From assembly GCA_947044405.1 (NCBI GenBank), contig CAMRHE010000460.1, forward strand, positions 248,001 to 312,000: a DNA stretch of 64,000 nucleotides, read 5' to 3'. The DNA is from Leptodactylus fallax. Its lineage: Eukaryota; Chordata; Amphibia; Anura; Leptodactylidae. A model generated the notes under the pieces. That model had not been told where the DNA came from. It saw only the letters and a program-made list of their open reading frames with translations, and did not search any database. Of this stretch, positions 11,805 through 56,000 are shown in pieces. A program made the position numbers and the translations under genes. Position 1 is the first letter of the stretch. Each line of letters begins with the position of its first letter.

Positions 11805-11946
11805 CACAGGTGAGGGAGGTCTCTCGTGCCCTCTTATAGGGCAGGTTAGTAAGCACATTTTTGTGCTAATTAAAAGTTCCACCTGTCCTAAACAACACAC
11901 AGGGGGAGAAATACCCCATATTGTGCTGCTGTAGGACGTAAGGGAA
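11805..11946. repeat. DIRS inverted terminal repeat, other copy (element 5' end)
   Basis: 142 bp, reverse complement of 9894-10035 with only scattered differences. Its outermost 33 bp are repeated in the internal complementary region. Confidence 0.9.
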
Positions 11947-12122
11947 ATAAAGACTGGAGGTAAATAAAAGTCCCCCCCCATAATCAGAGCAAAGTAGAGA
12001 TAATGAATGGCTTTAATGAACTTATGTGCAGATATTTTGATAGAATGGAAATAGACAAAAATGTAACATTTAAAAAATATTCACAATCTCACAGAGGGTT
12101 CTACACCATTCCCTATTACTTC

Positions 12123-13045
12123 ATATCTCACAGAAAATAAATGGTTTCAAACGATAAAACTTAACTTTTAATATTTTAAAAATAAAAATTGCACAAAGGA
12201 CGTCCACTAATCTACTAAAAGACAGATCAATGTGGTCTGTGCCTGCCTATTCAAAGTTTATTCAGGATTTAAATGTTAGACAGTATTCACACTCTCCAAC
12301 TTTCCACTGGACCTAGGGTGTAATTAGATACTTTCACCACCCTTAGACTAAGGTTATAGTATCACGGCTGCATCATACAACAGGTCAGTATTTTGTCAGT
12401 TGCTCTTAGTGCTAGGAAAACCCAAACACCTGGTCCCCACACACATCATTTGTAAAGCCTCACTGACTAGACTCCTGCACAGCCATGATATACCTCCACA
12501 ACCCTAGTCTGTAGTATGTACATATGCCAGTAATCTAGGTACAGGTCACAGTAACTTCATTTCCTGTCATTAAAATGTTATAACCATAAGGGAAACCACG
12601 ACATTCTGACCCTTATACTCAATAAACCCTTATATTGCAGCCATTACTGATATCCCCTATGTTGACTCCAGGGATATACAGCTACCAAAGCAGGAGTCTA
12701 GTCAGTGAGGCTTTACAAATGATGTGTGTGGGGACCAGGTGTTTGGGTTTTCCTAGCACTAAGAGCAACTGACAAAATACTGACCTGTTGTATGATGCAG
12801 CCGTGATACTATAACCTTAGTCTAAGGGTGGTGAAAGTATCTTATTACACCCTAGGTCCAGTGGAAAGTTGGAGAGTGTGAATACTGTCTAACATTTAAA
12901 TCCTGAATAAACTTTGAATAGGCAGGCACAGACCACATTGATCTGTCTTTCAGTAGATTAGTGGACGTCCTTTGTGCAATTTTTATTTTTAAAATATTAA
13001 AAGTTAAGTTTTATCGTTTGAAACCATTTATTTTCTGTGAGATAT
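12123..13045. repeat. giant inverted repeat, 355-bp arms and 213-bp loop
   Basis: The left arm 12123-12477 and right arm 12691-13045 are reverse complements with only about two mismatches noticed (for example GTAATTAGATAC against GTAATAAGATAC). The loop 12478-12690 is unrelated unique sequence. A 14-bp direct repeat (ATTTAAAAAATATT) lies at 12068-12081 and 13044-13057 and could be a target duplication, although about 41 bp on the left lie outside the arm. No coding capacity. It resembles a foldback-type or long-TIR non-autonomous DNA transposon; the superfamily is not assigned. Confidence 0.9.
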
Positions 13046-13195
13046 TTAAAAAATATTGTAGCACAAACCCCACTAACTCCAAGAAAATAGTATTTTATTT
13101 CTTATGACTATAGAAATGGACAGGCCTTTAGAGTTATCACAGTCAAGACCCTTTTGAAGGCCACAGCAGATATATAAACCGGACTGAGCAGTGTT

Positions 13196-13459
13196 AGGCT
13201 AAGGCTCCACGGGAAAAGCCGCAGCGGCAACTCATTGCGGTTCTTCCCACAGCACTTTGTACAGAAAGTTTGCATAGGTTTCCTCTGCGGACTTTCTGCT
13301 TCAATTATATCTATAGGGAAACTGCCGGCGTTTCCGTAGATATAATTGACATGCTGCAATTTCCAAAACCGCCACGGAATCCCACTGACTTTGCTGTGAC
13401 TGTAAAACGCCACGTTTTTTTTTCCACAGAGTGTACACCACGTGGGGCCCCGGCCTTAA
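13196..13459. mobile_element. palindromic MITE
   Basis: The ends TTAGGCTAAGGCTCCACG and CGTGGGGCCCCGGCCTTA are inverted. Internally TATATCTATAGGGAAAC and GTTTCCGTAGATATA pair. It is non-coding, and its ends resemble those of the MITE at 9247-9471. Confidence 0.55.
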
Positions 13460-13519
13460 AAGGGTTCTTCGACTCTTTAAAAATGATTTGCAAATGGATT
13501 CCATGCAGTAAGATAAGTC

Positions 13520-14335
13520 ATTTGCTAATGTACAGCACCATGGGATTAATATACTAATAATGTACAGAATTATGGAATTAAAAGAATAATGTAAAACACC
13601 ATGGAAGTAATATAATAATGTACAGAGCACCATGGGATTAATATAATAATGTACAGCACATTTAATATAATAATGTACAGAGCACCATGGAATTAATATA
13701 ATAATGTACAGAGCACCATGGAATTAATATAATAATGTACAGCACCATGGGATTAATATAATAATGTACAGCGCCATGGAATTAATATAATAATGTACAG
13801 AGCACCATGGAATTAATATAATAATGTACAGAACCATGGAATTAATATAATAATGTACAGAGCACCATGGAATTAATATAATAATGTACAGAGCACCATG
13901 GAATTAATATAATAATGTACAGCACCATGGAATTAATATAATAATGCACAGAGCACCATGGAATTAACATAATAATGTACAGCACCATGGGATTAATATA
14001 ATAATGTACAGAGCACCGTGGGATTAATATAATAATGTACAGAGCACCATGGAATTAATATAATAATGTACAGCACCATGGAATTAATATAATAATGTAC
14101 AGCACCATGGGATTAATATAATAATGTACAGCCCCATGGAATTAATATAATAATGCACAGAGCACCATGGAATTAACATAATAATGTACAGCACCATGGA
14201 ATTAATATAATAATGCACAGAGCACCGTGGAATTAACATAATAATGTACAGCACCATGGAATTAATATAATAATGTACAGAGCACCATGGAATTAACATA
14301 ATAATGTACAGCACCATGGGATTAATATAATAATG
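13520..14335. repeat. 29/31-bp minisatellite, left part
   Basis: Tandem units built on AATATAATAATGTACAG, then AGCACC or CACC, then ATGGAATTA; the optional AG gives 31- or 29-bp units. About 27 copies. The array is interrupted at its right end by the CR1 LINE and resumes at 16199. The mix of the two unit lengths shifts frames and yields spurious - strand open frames (LIPWCSVHYYINSMV). Confidence 0.92.
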
Positions 14336-14340
14336 AATTA

Positions 14341-16198
14341 TTATACGAATTGAATACGAATTGAAGCTTGCAAAAGAAGTTAAGAGTAATGTAAAAGGTT
14401 TTTGGGGATATGTTAAGAGCAAAAGAAAAGTGAAGGAAACCATTGGAGTCCTGAAGAACGAAAAGGGTGAAAAAGTTAATATGGTGGATCAGCAGGTGGA
14501 GTTACTGAATTCATATTTTGTATCCGTCTTCTCCCAAGAAATGGATGGAAATATCAACATTAATGGTGATAGTGATGAGGGGAAAGAGGACTCCAAGCTG
14601 ATTATAAGCGAAGGTTTGGTAAGAGAACATTTAGCTAAGATTAAGGAAACCAAGTCCCCAGGACCGGATGATTTACACCCTAGAGTTTTAAAAGAATTAG
14701 CAGAGGAAATAACAGAACCCCTTGCAATAATCTTTAATAAGTCATGGGAGACAGGAGTGGTCCCTCTAGATTGGAAAAGGGCAAATGTGGTCCCCATCTA
14801 CAAAAAGGGGAATAGGGACGACTCAGGAAATTATAGGCCGGTAAGTCTGACCTCGATAGTAGGAAAAATCTTTGAACAAATCGTTAAAGAACATTTAATT
14901 AGGTACCTGGATGGGAAGGCTTTAATTAATCAGAGCCAGTACGGCTTTATGCCTAATAAATCTTGTCCGACTAATCTTATTTCCTTCTATAATAAAGTCA
15001 CTGAATGGTTGGACCAGGGGAATGCAGTGGACATAGTATATCTTGACTTTAGTAAGGCCTTTGATAAAGTATCACATAACTTTCTTATTGAAAAAATGAT
15101 CAAGTATGGCTTTGATAAAATATCAGTGAGGTGGGTTCACAATTGGCTTAATGATCGGGCACAACGAGTAATTCTAAATGGCTATACATCAAACTGGAAG
15201 AAAGTAAAAAGCGGGGTGCCGCAGGGCTCTGTCCTGGGCCCAGTACTTTTTAATATTTTTATAAATGATCTGGATGATGGGATTAATGGGGAACTAATAA
15301 AATTTGCAGATGATACAAAGATAGGAGGAATGGCCAACACTAGAGAGGAGAGAGAATGCATCCAAAAGGACTTAGACACACTGGAACAATGGGCTGAGGT
15401 GAACAAAATGGTATTCAACAGGGACAAATGCAAAGTCCTACATCTGGGTAACAGAAATGCAAGAAGCATATATAGTATGGGAGGAATAGTACTAAGTGAG
15501 AGTACAGGGGAAAAGGATCTGGGCATAATAATAGATCGCAAATTCAACATGAGTCAACAGTGCGGTGCGGTGGCTAAAAAGGCTAATAAAATTCTAGGAT
15601 GTATCAAGACGAGCATTGAAGCTAGATCAAGAGAGGTAATTATTCCGCTGTACTCTGCCCTGGTCAGACCCCACCTGGAATACTGTGTACAGTTCTGGGC
15701 TCCCCAGTTTAAGAAAGACATCGATTCATTGGAGCAGGTCCAGAGAAGAGCAACCAAAATGGTGGAAGGTCTACAAATCATGTCCTACGAGGAGAGGCTA
15801 AAAGAATTGGGACTGCTTAGTTTGCAGAAGAGAAGGCTAAGGGGAGCCTTAATAGCGGTATTTAAATATCTGAAAGGTTGTCACAGTGCAGAGGGATCTA
15901 CCCTATTCTCATTAGCAGAAGGAAGCACGAGAAGTAATGGGATGAAACTAAGGGGAAGGAGATTCAGATTAGACATTAGGAAAAACTTTCTAACAGTAAG
16001 GGTAGTGAGAGAGTGGAATAGGCTGCCACGGGAGGTGGTGAGTTCTCCATCAATTGAAATCTTCAAGCGGAAACTGGATAGGTATATAGCTGGGATGTTT
16101 TAGGAATTCCTGCTTTTGCAGGGGGTTGGACTTGATGGCCCTTGAGGTCCCTCCAACCAAACCAACTCAAACAAACAAACAAACAAACAAACAAACAG
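14341..16198 (+). mobile_element. 5'-truncated CR1-clade LINE inserted in the minisatellite
   Basis: An open ORF2 3' part (14361-16103) is followed by a short 3' UTR with GGGGGTTGGACTTGATGG and GAGGTCCCTCCAACC, the typical CR1 3' end, and by an (ACAA)n-type tail at about 16166-16197. The endonuclease half and 5' end are missing, as usual for LINE insertions. Minisatellite units abut both sides, so insertion followed array formation. I could not define a target duplication. Confidence 0.92.
14361..16103 (+). CDS. CR1 reverse transcriptase, ORF2 fragment (580 codons)
   Basis: The frame stays open from a TTG codon to the TAG before the 3' UTR, so the true start is lost with the truncated 5' end. 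Successive reverse transcriptase blocks are visible: SPGPDDLHPRVLKEL, DWKRANVVPIYKKG with NYRPVSLTS, VYLDFSKAFDKV, SGVPQGSVLGPVLFN and the catalytic FADDTK. The C-terminal region has EKDLGI, SALVRPHLEYCVQFW, QRRATKM and WNRLPREVV, all characteristic of CR1. No stop or frameshift interrupts about 1.74 kb, so the copy is recent. It cannot retrotranspose alone without the endonuclease. Confidence 0.93.
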   Translation: MKLAKEVKSNVKGFWGYVKSKRKVKETIGVLKNEKGEKVNMVDQQVELLNSYFVSVFSQEMDGNININGDSDEGKEDSKLIISEGLVREHLAKIKETKSPGPDDLHPRVLKELAEEITEPLAIIFNKSWETGVVPLDWKRANVVPIYKKGNRDDSGNYRPVSLTSIVGKIFEQIVKEHLIRYLDGKALINQSQYGFMPNKSCPTNLISFYNKVTEWLDQGNAVDIVYLDFSKAFDKVSHNFLIEKMIKYGFDKISVRWVHNWLNDRAQRVILNGYTSNWKKVKSGVPQGSVLGPVLFNIFINDLDDGINGELIKFADDTKIGGMANTREERECIQKDLDTLEQWAEVNKMVFNRDKCKVLHLGNRNARSIYSMGGIVLSESTGEKDLGIIIDRKFNMSQQCGAVAKKANKILGCIKTSIEARSREVIIPLYSALVRPHLEYCVQFWAPQFKKDIDSLEQVQRRATKMVEGLQIMSYEERLKELGLLSLQKRRLRGALIAVFKYLKGCHSAEGSTLFSLAEGSTRSNGMKLRGRRFRLDIRKNFLTVRVVREWNRLPREVVSSPSIEIFKRKLDRYIAGMF

Positions 16199-17935
16199 GA
16201 TAATGTACAGAGCACCATGGAATTAATATAATAATGTACAGCACCATGGGATTAATATAATAATGTACAAGAGCACCATGGGATTAATATAATAATGTAC
16301 GAGCACCATGGAATTAATATAATAATGTACAGAGCACCATGGGATTAATATAATAATGTACAGAGCACCATGGGATTAATATAATAATGTACAGAGCACC
16401 ATGGGATTAATATAATAATGTACGAGCACCATGGAATTATCCCCTAATATAATAATGTACAGAGCACCATGGGATTAATATAATAATGTACAGAGCACCA
16501 TGGAGTTAATATAATAATGTACAGCACCATGGAATTAATATAATAATGTACAGAGCACCATATTAATATAATAATTACAGACACCATGGGATTAATATAA
16601 TAATGTACAGCACCATGGGATTAATATAATAATGTACAGCACCATGGAATTAATATAATAATGTACAGAGCACCATGGGATTAATATAATAATGTACAGA
16701 GCACCATGGAGTTAATATAATAATGTACAGCACCATGGAATTAATATAATAATGTACAGAACACCATGGGAGTTAATATAATAATGTACAGAGCACCATG
16801 GTTAATATAATAATTACAGCACCAAATTAATATAATAATGTACAGAGCACCATGGGATTAATATAATAATGTACATAGCACCATGGGATTAATATAATAA
16901 TGTACAGAGCACCATGGGATTAATATAATAATGTACAGAGCACCATGGAATTAATATAATAATGTACAGCACCATGGAATTAAAAAAATGTACAGAGCAC
17001 CATGGAATTAATATAATAATGCACAGAGCACCATGGAATTAATATAATAATGTACAGTACCACGGAAAAAAACACCAAAAAAAGACAGCCACCATGGAGT
17101 AATATAATAATAATGTACAGAGCACCATGGAATTAATATAATAATGTACAGAGCACCATGGAATTAATATAATAATGTACAGCACCATGGAATTAATATA
17201 ATAATGTACAGCACCATGGAATTAATATAATAATGTACACACCATGAATTAATATAATAATGTACAGAGCACCATGGGATTAATATAATAATGTACAACA
17301 CCATGATAAAAATATAGAGCACCATGGGAGTAATATAATAATGTACAGCACCATGGAATTAATATAATAATGTACAGAGCACCATGGGATTACTATACTA
17401 ATATACAGAGCACCATGGAATTACTATACTAATATACAGCACCATGGAATTAATATAATAATGTACAGAGCACCATGGGATTAATATAATAATGTACAGC
17501 ACCATGGAATTAATATAATAATGTACAGAGCACCATGGAATTAATATAATAATGTACAGAGCACCATGGAATTAACATAATAATGTACAGCACCATGGGA
17601 TTAATATAGTAATGTACAGCACATTGAATATAAGAATGTACAGAGCACCATGGAATCAATATAATAATGTACAGCACCATGGAATTAATATAGTAATGTA
17701 CAGTGCACCATGGAATTAATATAATAATGTACAGCACATTTAATATAATAATGTACAGAGCACCATGGAATTAATATAATAATGTACAGCACCATAGAAT
17801 TAATATAGTAATGTACAGAGTACCATGGAATTAATATAATAATGTACAGCACCATGGAAATAATACAATAATGATGTACAACACCATGGAATTAATATAA
17901 TAACAATGTACAACACCATGGAATTAATGATGCTC
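16199..17935. repeat. 29/31-bp minisatellite, right part
   Basis: Continuation of the array at 13520-14335. Units are more variable here, with small indels (for example around 17060-17100 and 17305). The last unit runs into GGAATTAATGATGCTC and an AATAATAATAAT tail, which matches the GGAATATGATGGCGCT end of the LINE/SINE-type tail at 24546-24655. This suggests the array grew from such a tail. Confidence 0.92.
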
Positions 17936-17939
17936 TAAA

Positions 17940-18596
17940 AATAAGGAATAATAATAATCTCACCTCTACTCCTCTTTGATGTATGGGACATCAAATGTCA
18001 CATGCCTCTTGTCTCCTCTGCTCCCTGGCTTTTACCCATCCTTCCCATCTCTTGAGGGATCCAGTTTCACATGCTGGGCAGCAGAACTGCAGTGAGTATT
18101 TACAGAACTACCTTACTCCTTGTAATGGAGAAGCATACAGATAGCTGGAAATGGACGCAATGTCTTTGAGAGGTATTATGGGAGCTGTAGTACTTTACAT
18201 GGTAATTCTGCCAACGCAAGCCCTAGCAGTATCAAAACAAAGGTGCTACACAGAGCTAAGAAAGATTATGAAAATACATATAGGATGCTTTCTAAATTTT
18301 TTATAAGCTCGGAAAACCACTTTATGAACATGGTCTGCCACAGACTGCATTGTATGGTGTGCTAGAATAAATAGATCTACCCAATAAATAACTTAATGGT
18401 TAGCATTTGCTGAACAGAGATAAAAGGCAAGTTAAACTTTCATAAACAGAAACATACAAGGGGAGAGGGCACGTCATAGTCATCTTAAAATCTTAAAGGT
18501 CTGGGGCAGTTTTGCCTCCATTGTCATCTCCAGGAACAGCTACGGTGCTACAGTGAAACCTCTATGGGACGATCACCCAAAACCACATGAAAAAGT
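17940..18596. other. intergenic DNA, nothing recognised
   Basis: No exon, RNA gene or repeat unit was identified between the two tandem arrays. Confidence 0.4.
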
Positions 18597-19018
18597 GGTT
18601 TTCTATGGGCTTGGTCTTCTATTGGGGTGGTCTTCTATGGGCTTGGTCTTCTATTGGGGTGGTCTTCTATGGGCTTGGTCTTCTATTAGGGTGGTCTTCT
18701 ATGGGCTTGGTCTTCTATTGGGGTGGTCTTCTATGGGCTTGGTCTTCTATTGGGGTGGTCTTCTATGGACTTGGTCTTCTATTGGGGTGGTCTTCTATGG
18801 GGTTGGTCTTCTATGGGGTGGTCTTCTATGGGGTTGGTCTTCTATGGGGTGGTCTTCTATGGGGTTGGTCTTCTATTGGGGTGGTCTTCTATTGGGGTTG
18901 GTCTTCTATGGGGTGGTCTTCTATGGGGTTGGTCTTCTATGGGGTGGTCTTCTATGGGGTTGGTCTTCTATTGGGGTGGTCTTCTATTGGGGTTGGTCTT
19001 CTATGGGGTTGGTCTTCT
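18597..19018. repeat. 15/16-bp minisatellite with 32-bp higher-order unit
   Basis: The unit is GGTCTTCTATGGGGTT with variants GGGCTT and TTGGGGT. The left half alternates two 16-bp variants to give a 32-bp unit; the right half mixes 15- and 16-bp units. All three + frames are open across it (WSSMGLVFYWGG-type peptides), which is a repeat effect. Confidence 0.9.
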
Positions 19019-20391
19019 CAAAGAAGATGGTTAGATTAGAAAACTGGGAATGTGTCTGGTAATGTGGTGTCTGGTGAGAAGGTGGTCTTTTCTTTTCTTC
19101 TCTCTTCTTCTTTTGGAGGTTTCGCTGTATTTTGTTTACTTCTTTCATTTCCTTTTATCAGCCTGTGAGCATATTTTAATTAAAATGTAAAGTCTCCTAT
19201 GGTAGATAGCGCTTATCTCCCCCTTGGCCACCATATTCCTGCTTTTTCTAGGTTTGCAAATGCATTTGCTAATGAGTTTTAATCTGATTACTTTTAGCAG
19301 GAAATTGCAACAATGTCAACAATAAATATTCAGGTCTAATTTAACATCACTCAGATCTTTTTTTTTTTCCCAGTTAATAAAAACTGAGCATGTGACGCAC
19401 TATTAATACACTATGCATTATATTTATGAAATATATGTCTTACTGAAGACACTGACATGAATGAAACCCTATAAGGGGGAGTCTGCAATTCCTGTTCTCA
19501 TGAAAAGCATGTGAGCTGTCATGTGTACTAAGTAGGTGCAGAAGGCACAAGTGCATAGCTATAGTAGATATAGCTATAGTAGATATAGATCTAGCAGATA
19601 CATCCGTGCATAAAGTAATACTCACACAATTGTTTTATTCTCCTGCCCTTGATACATGATGTAATTTATAGTGAAGGTAATCTTACCATTGACCGTATTT
19701 GTGTGTTATCCACTCCCTTCTGGTCCTCAGCCGTGTCATGTGACCAGCAATTAGACTTTCCCACTGACAAAGAGTCTTATGTGTAGACAGGAAGTCTGTT
19801 TCTTTGCTGTGTCAGTTGGAGAGTCTTATTTCTAGTCACATGACACGGCTAAGGATCAGAAGGGAGTCAATAACTCACATATACAGCAATCAGAAAAACT
19901 ACCGTCACTATAACTTGTATAATGTACCTTTTAACAGACCAGACAATAAAAAAATGTTTGCGGGAAGAGGAGGCAGGTAAAGAAGGGAAGTGTCTGTATA
20001 TACTAATATACAAAGTGGGCGACTGGTTGGAGAAAATAATCCACAGGATTTACACTCATTGCCAACAATTATGTAATAGATGACGTATAGTTTATTGCTC
20101 TCAGACATCGATACACTGCTATATATTTAGTGTATTTGTGCTGTTGACACATTAGTATTAGAAAAGTTTATTTCTTAATAACTAGGATAAGATGTTTTTA
20201 TTTCGCATTTACCATCATAATACAACTATTCAGTAACAAGTGACGTGTAATTAGACCGCAGCACAATGATGTGTAACAGCTGAACTACAATAAGAGGATT
20301 CAGGAATAAGAATCATAAAAAAATAGAAAACAAGATGCTTATTGGAAAGGTTTTGTATCACAAGACTCCGAGAAGCCGCGCACATTAATGC
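19019..20391. other. intergenic DNA and CRYM 3' UTR region, with one MITE
   Basis: A palindromic MITE occupies about 19703-19878: arms near GTGTTATCCACTCCCTTC and GAAGGGAGTCAATAACTCAC, with CCGTGTCATGTGAC and GTCACATGACACGG further in. The part nearest 20391 should be the CRYM 3' UTR. The remainder shows nothing recognisable. Confidence 0.5.
20167..20202 (-). terminator. CRYM: candidate CRYM poly(A) signals
   Basis: Two AATAAA hexamers on the - strand (20202-20197 and 20172-20167) lie 190-230 nt after the CRYM stop. Either could end the transcript; the sequence does not say which is used. Confidence 0.4.
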
Positions 20392-52934
<32,543 letters not shown>

Positions 52935-53055
52935 TTATATCATATCTTCTAGGAATGGAAAAGCTTCTGCATCTTGCTAATAAGAAATTTACACTCAATG
53001 TTACTTACTGTTATAAAGGTAAGGGTTAAGGGGTATAGATAGAAAACACTCTGCC

Positions 53056-56000
53056 TTTATAGGTAGTCTGTCACCAGAGCCAGCCCTGCAGATAGATAGG
53101 TTACTGTCACCAGACCCAGCATATCACCCCAGCCCTGCAGATAGATAGGTTACTGTCACCAGAACCAGCATATCACCCCAGCCCTGCAGATAGATAGGTT
53201 AGTGTCACCAGAACCAGCATATCACCCCAGCCCTGCAGATAGATAGGTTACTGTCACCAGAACCAGCATATCACCCCAGCCCTGCAGATAGATAGGTTAG
53301 TGTCACCAGAACCAGCATATCACCCCAGCCCTGCAGATAGATAGGTTAGTGTCACCAGAACCAGCATATCACCCCAGCCCTGCAGATAGATAGGTTAATG
53401 TCACCAGACCCAGCATATCACCCCAGCCCCGCAGATAGATAGGTTAGTGTCACCAGAGCCAGCATATCACCCCAGCCCTGCAGATAGATAGGTTAGTGTC
53501 ACCAGAACCAGCATATCACCCCAGCCCTGCAGATAGATAGGTTACTGTCACCAGAACCAGCATATCACCCCAGCCCTGCAGATAGATAGGTTAGTGTCAC
53601 CAGAGCCAGCATATCACCCCAGCCCTGCAGATAGATAGGTTACTGTCACCAGAACCAGCATATCACCCCAGCCCTGCAGATAGATAGGTTAGTGTCACCA
53701 GAACCAGCATATCACCCCAGCCCTGCAGATAGATAGGTTACTGTCACCAGACCCAGCATATCACCCCAGCCCTGCAGATAGATAGGTTAGTGTCACCAGA
53801 ACCAGCATATCACCCCAGCCCTGCAGATAGATAGGTTAGTGTCACCAGAGCCAGCATATCACCCCAGCCCTGCAGATAGATAGGTTACTGTCACCAGAAC
53901 CAGCATATCACCCCAGCCCTGCAGATAGATAGGTTAGTGTCACCAGAACCAGCATATCACCCCAGCCCTGCAGATAGATAGGTTAGTGTCACCAGAACCA
54001 GCATATCACCCCAGCCCTGCAGATAGATAGGTTACTGTCACCAGACCCAGCATATCACCCCAGCCCTGCAGATAGATAGGTTAGTGTCACCAGAACCAGC
54101 ATATCACCCCAGCCCTGTAGATAGATAGGTTAGTGTCACCAGAACCAGCATATCACCCCAGCCCTGCAGATAGATAGGTTACTGTCACCAGACCCAGCAT
54201 ATCACCCCAGCCCTGCAGATAGATAGGTTAGTGTCACCAGAACCAGCATATCACCCCAGCCCTGCAGATAGATAGGTTAGTGTCACCAGACCCCAGCATA
54301 TCACCCCAGCCCTGCAGATAGATAGGTTAGTGTCACCAGAGCCAGCATATCACCCCAGCCCTGCAGATAGATAGGTTACTGTCACCAGAACCAGCATATC
54401 ACCCCAGCCCTGCAGATAGATAGGTTAGTGTCACCAGAACCAGCATATCACCCCAGCCCTGCAGATAGATAGGTTACTGTCACCAGAACCAGCATATCAC
54501 CCCAGCCCTGCAGATAGATAGGTTAGTGTCACCAGAACCAGCATATCACCCCAGCCCTGCAGATAGATAGGTTACTGTCACCAGAACCAGCATATCACCC
54601 CAGCCCTGCAGATAGATAGGTTAGTGTCACCAGAACCAGCATATCACCCCAGCCTGCAGATAGATAGGTTACTGTCACCAGACCCAGCATATCACCCCAG
54701 CCCTGCAGATAGATAGGTTAGTGTCACCAGAACCAGCATATCACCCCAGCCCTGCAGATAGATAGGTTAGTGTCACCAGAGCCAGCATATCACCCCAGCC
54801 CTGCAGATAGATAGGTTACTGTCACCAGAACCAGCATATCACCCCAGCCCTGCAGATAGATAGGTTAGTGTCACCAGAACCAGCATATCACCCCAGCCCT
54901 GCAGATAGATAGGTTAGTGTCACCAGAACCAGCATATCACCCCAGTCCTGCAGATAGATAGGTTACTGTCACCAGACCCAGCATATCACCCCAGCCCTGC
55001 AGATAGATAGGTTAGTGTCACCAGAACCAGCATATCACCCCAGCCCTGTAGATAGATAGGTTAGTGTCACCAGAACCAGCATATCACCCCAGTCCTGCAG
55101 ATAGATAGGTTACTGTCACCAGACCCAGCATATCACCCCAGCCCTGCAGATAGATAGGTTAGTGTCACCAGAACCAGCATATCACCCCAGCCCTGCAGAT
55201 AGATAGGTTAGTGTCACCAGACCCAGCATATCACCCCAGCCCTGCAGATAGATAGGTTAGTGTCACCAGAGCCAGCATATCACCCCAGCCCTGCAGATAG
55301 ATAGGTTACTGTCACCAGAACCAGCATATCACCCCAGCCCTGCAGATAGATAGGTTAGTGTCACCAGAACCAGCATATCACCCCAGCCCTGCAGATAGAT
55401 AGGTTACTGTCACCAGATCCAGCATATCACCCCAGCCCTGCAGATAGATAGGTTACTGTCACCAGAACCAGCATATCACCCCAGCCCTGCAGATAGATAG
55501 GTTACTGTCACCAGAACCAGCATATCACCCCAGCCCTGCAGATAGATAGGTTAGTGTCACCAGAACCAGCATATCACCCCAGTCCTGCAGATAGATAGGT
55601 TAGTGTCACCAGACCCAGCATATCACCCCAGCCCTGCAGATAGATAGGTTAGTGTCACCAGTACCAGCATATCACCCCAGCCCTGCAGATAGATAGGTTA
55701 ATGTCACCAGACCCAGCATATCACCCCAGCCCCGCAGATAGATAGGTTAGTGTCACCAGACCCCGGTATATCACCCCAGCCCTGCAGATAGATAGGTTAG
55801 TGTCACCAGAACCAGCATATCACCCCAGTCCTGCAGATAGATAGGTTAATGTCACCAGACCCAGCATATCACCCCAGCCCCGCAGATAGATAGGTTAGTG
55901 TCACCAGAGCCAGCATATCACCCCAGCCCTGCAGATAGATAGGTTAGTGTCACCAGAACCAGCATATCACCCCAGCCCCGCAGATAGATAGGTTACTGTC

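Larger units (their letters stand above)
9869..11946 (-). mobile_element. DIRS-type tyrosine-recombinase retrotransposon, internally deleted
   Basis: Read on the - strand, the element has a 142-bp left inverted terminal repeat (11946-11805), a leader, a tyrosine recombinase frame (11416-10181), an internal complementary region (10162-10079), a short spacer, and a right inverted terminal repeat (10035-9894) followed by a 25-bp extension (9893-9869). Inverted termini plus an internal region complementary to both ends define the DIRS order. The 2.08-kb length is well below usual autonomous DIRS elements, and I find no Gag, reverse transcriptase, RNase H or methyltransferase sequence. There is no obvious target-site duplication, as expected for recombinase-mediated insertion. 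It is best read as a non-autonomous deletion derivative that kept its recombinase. Confidence 0.9.

Noticed and set aside
14489..16066. - strand open frames across the LINE
   Set aside because: They are antisense to the CR1 reverse transcriptase, whose + strand motifs are unmistakable.
18553..19062. Trp/Tyr/Gly-rich frames of 169, 150 and 103 codons
   Set aside because: All three + frames of the same 15/16-bp repeat are open, which identifies them as repeat artefacts.
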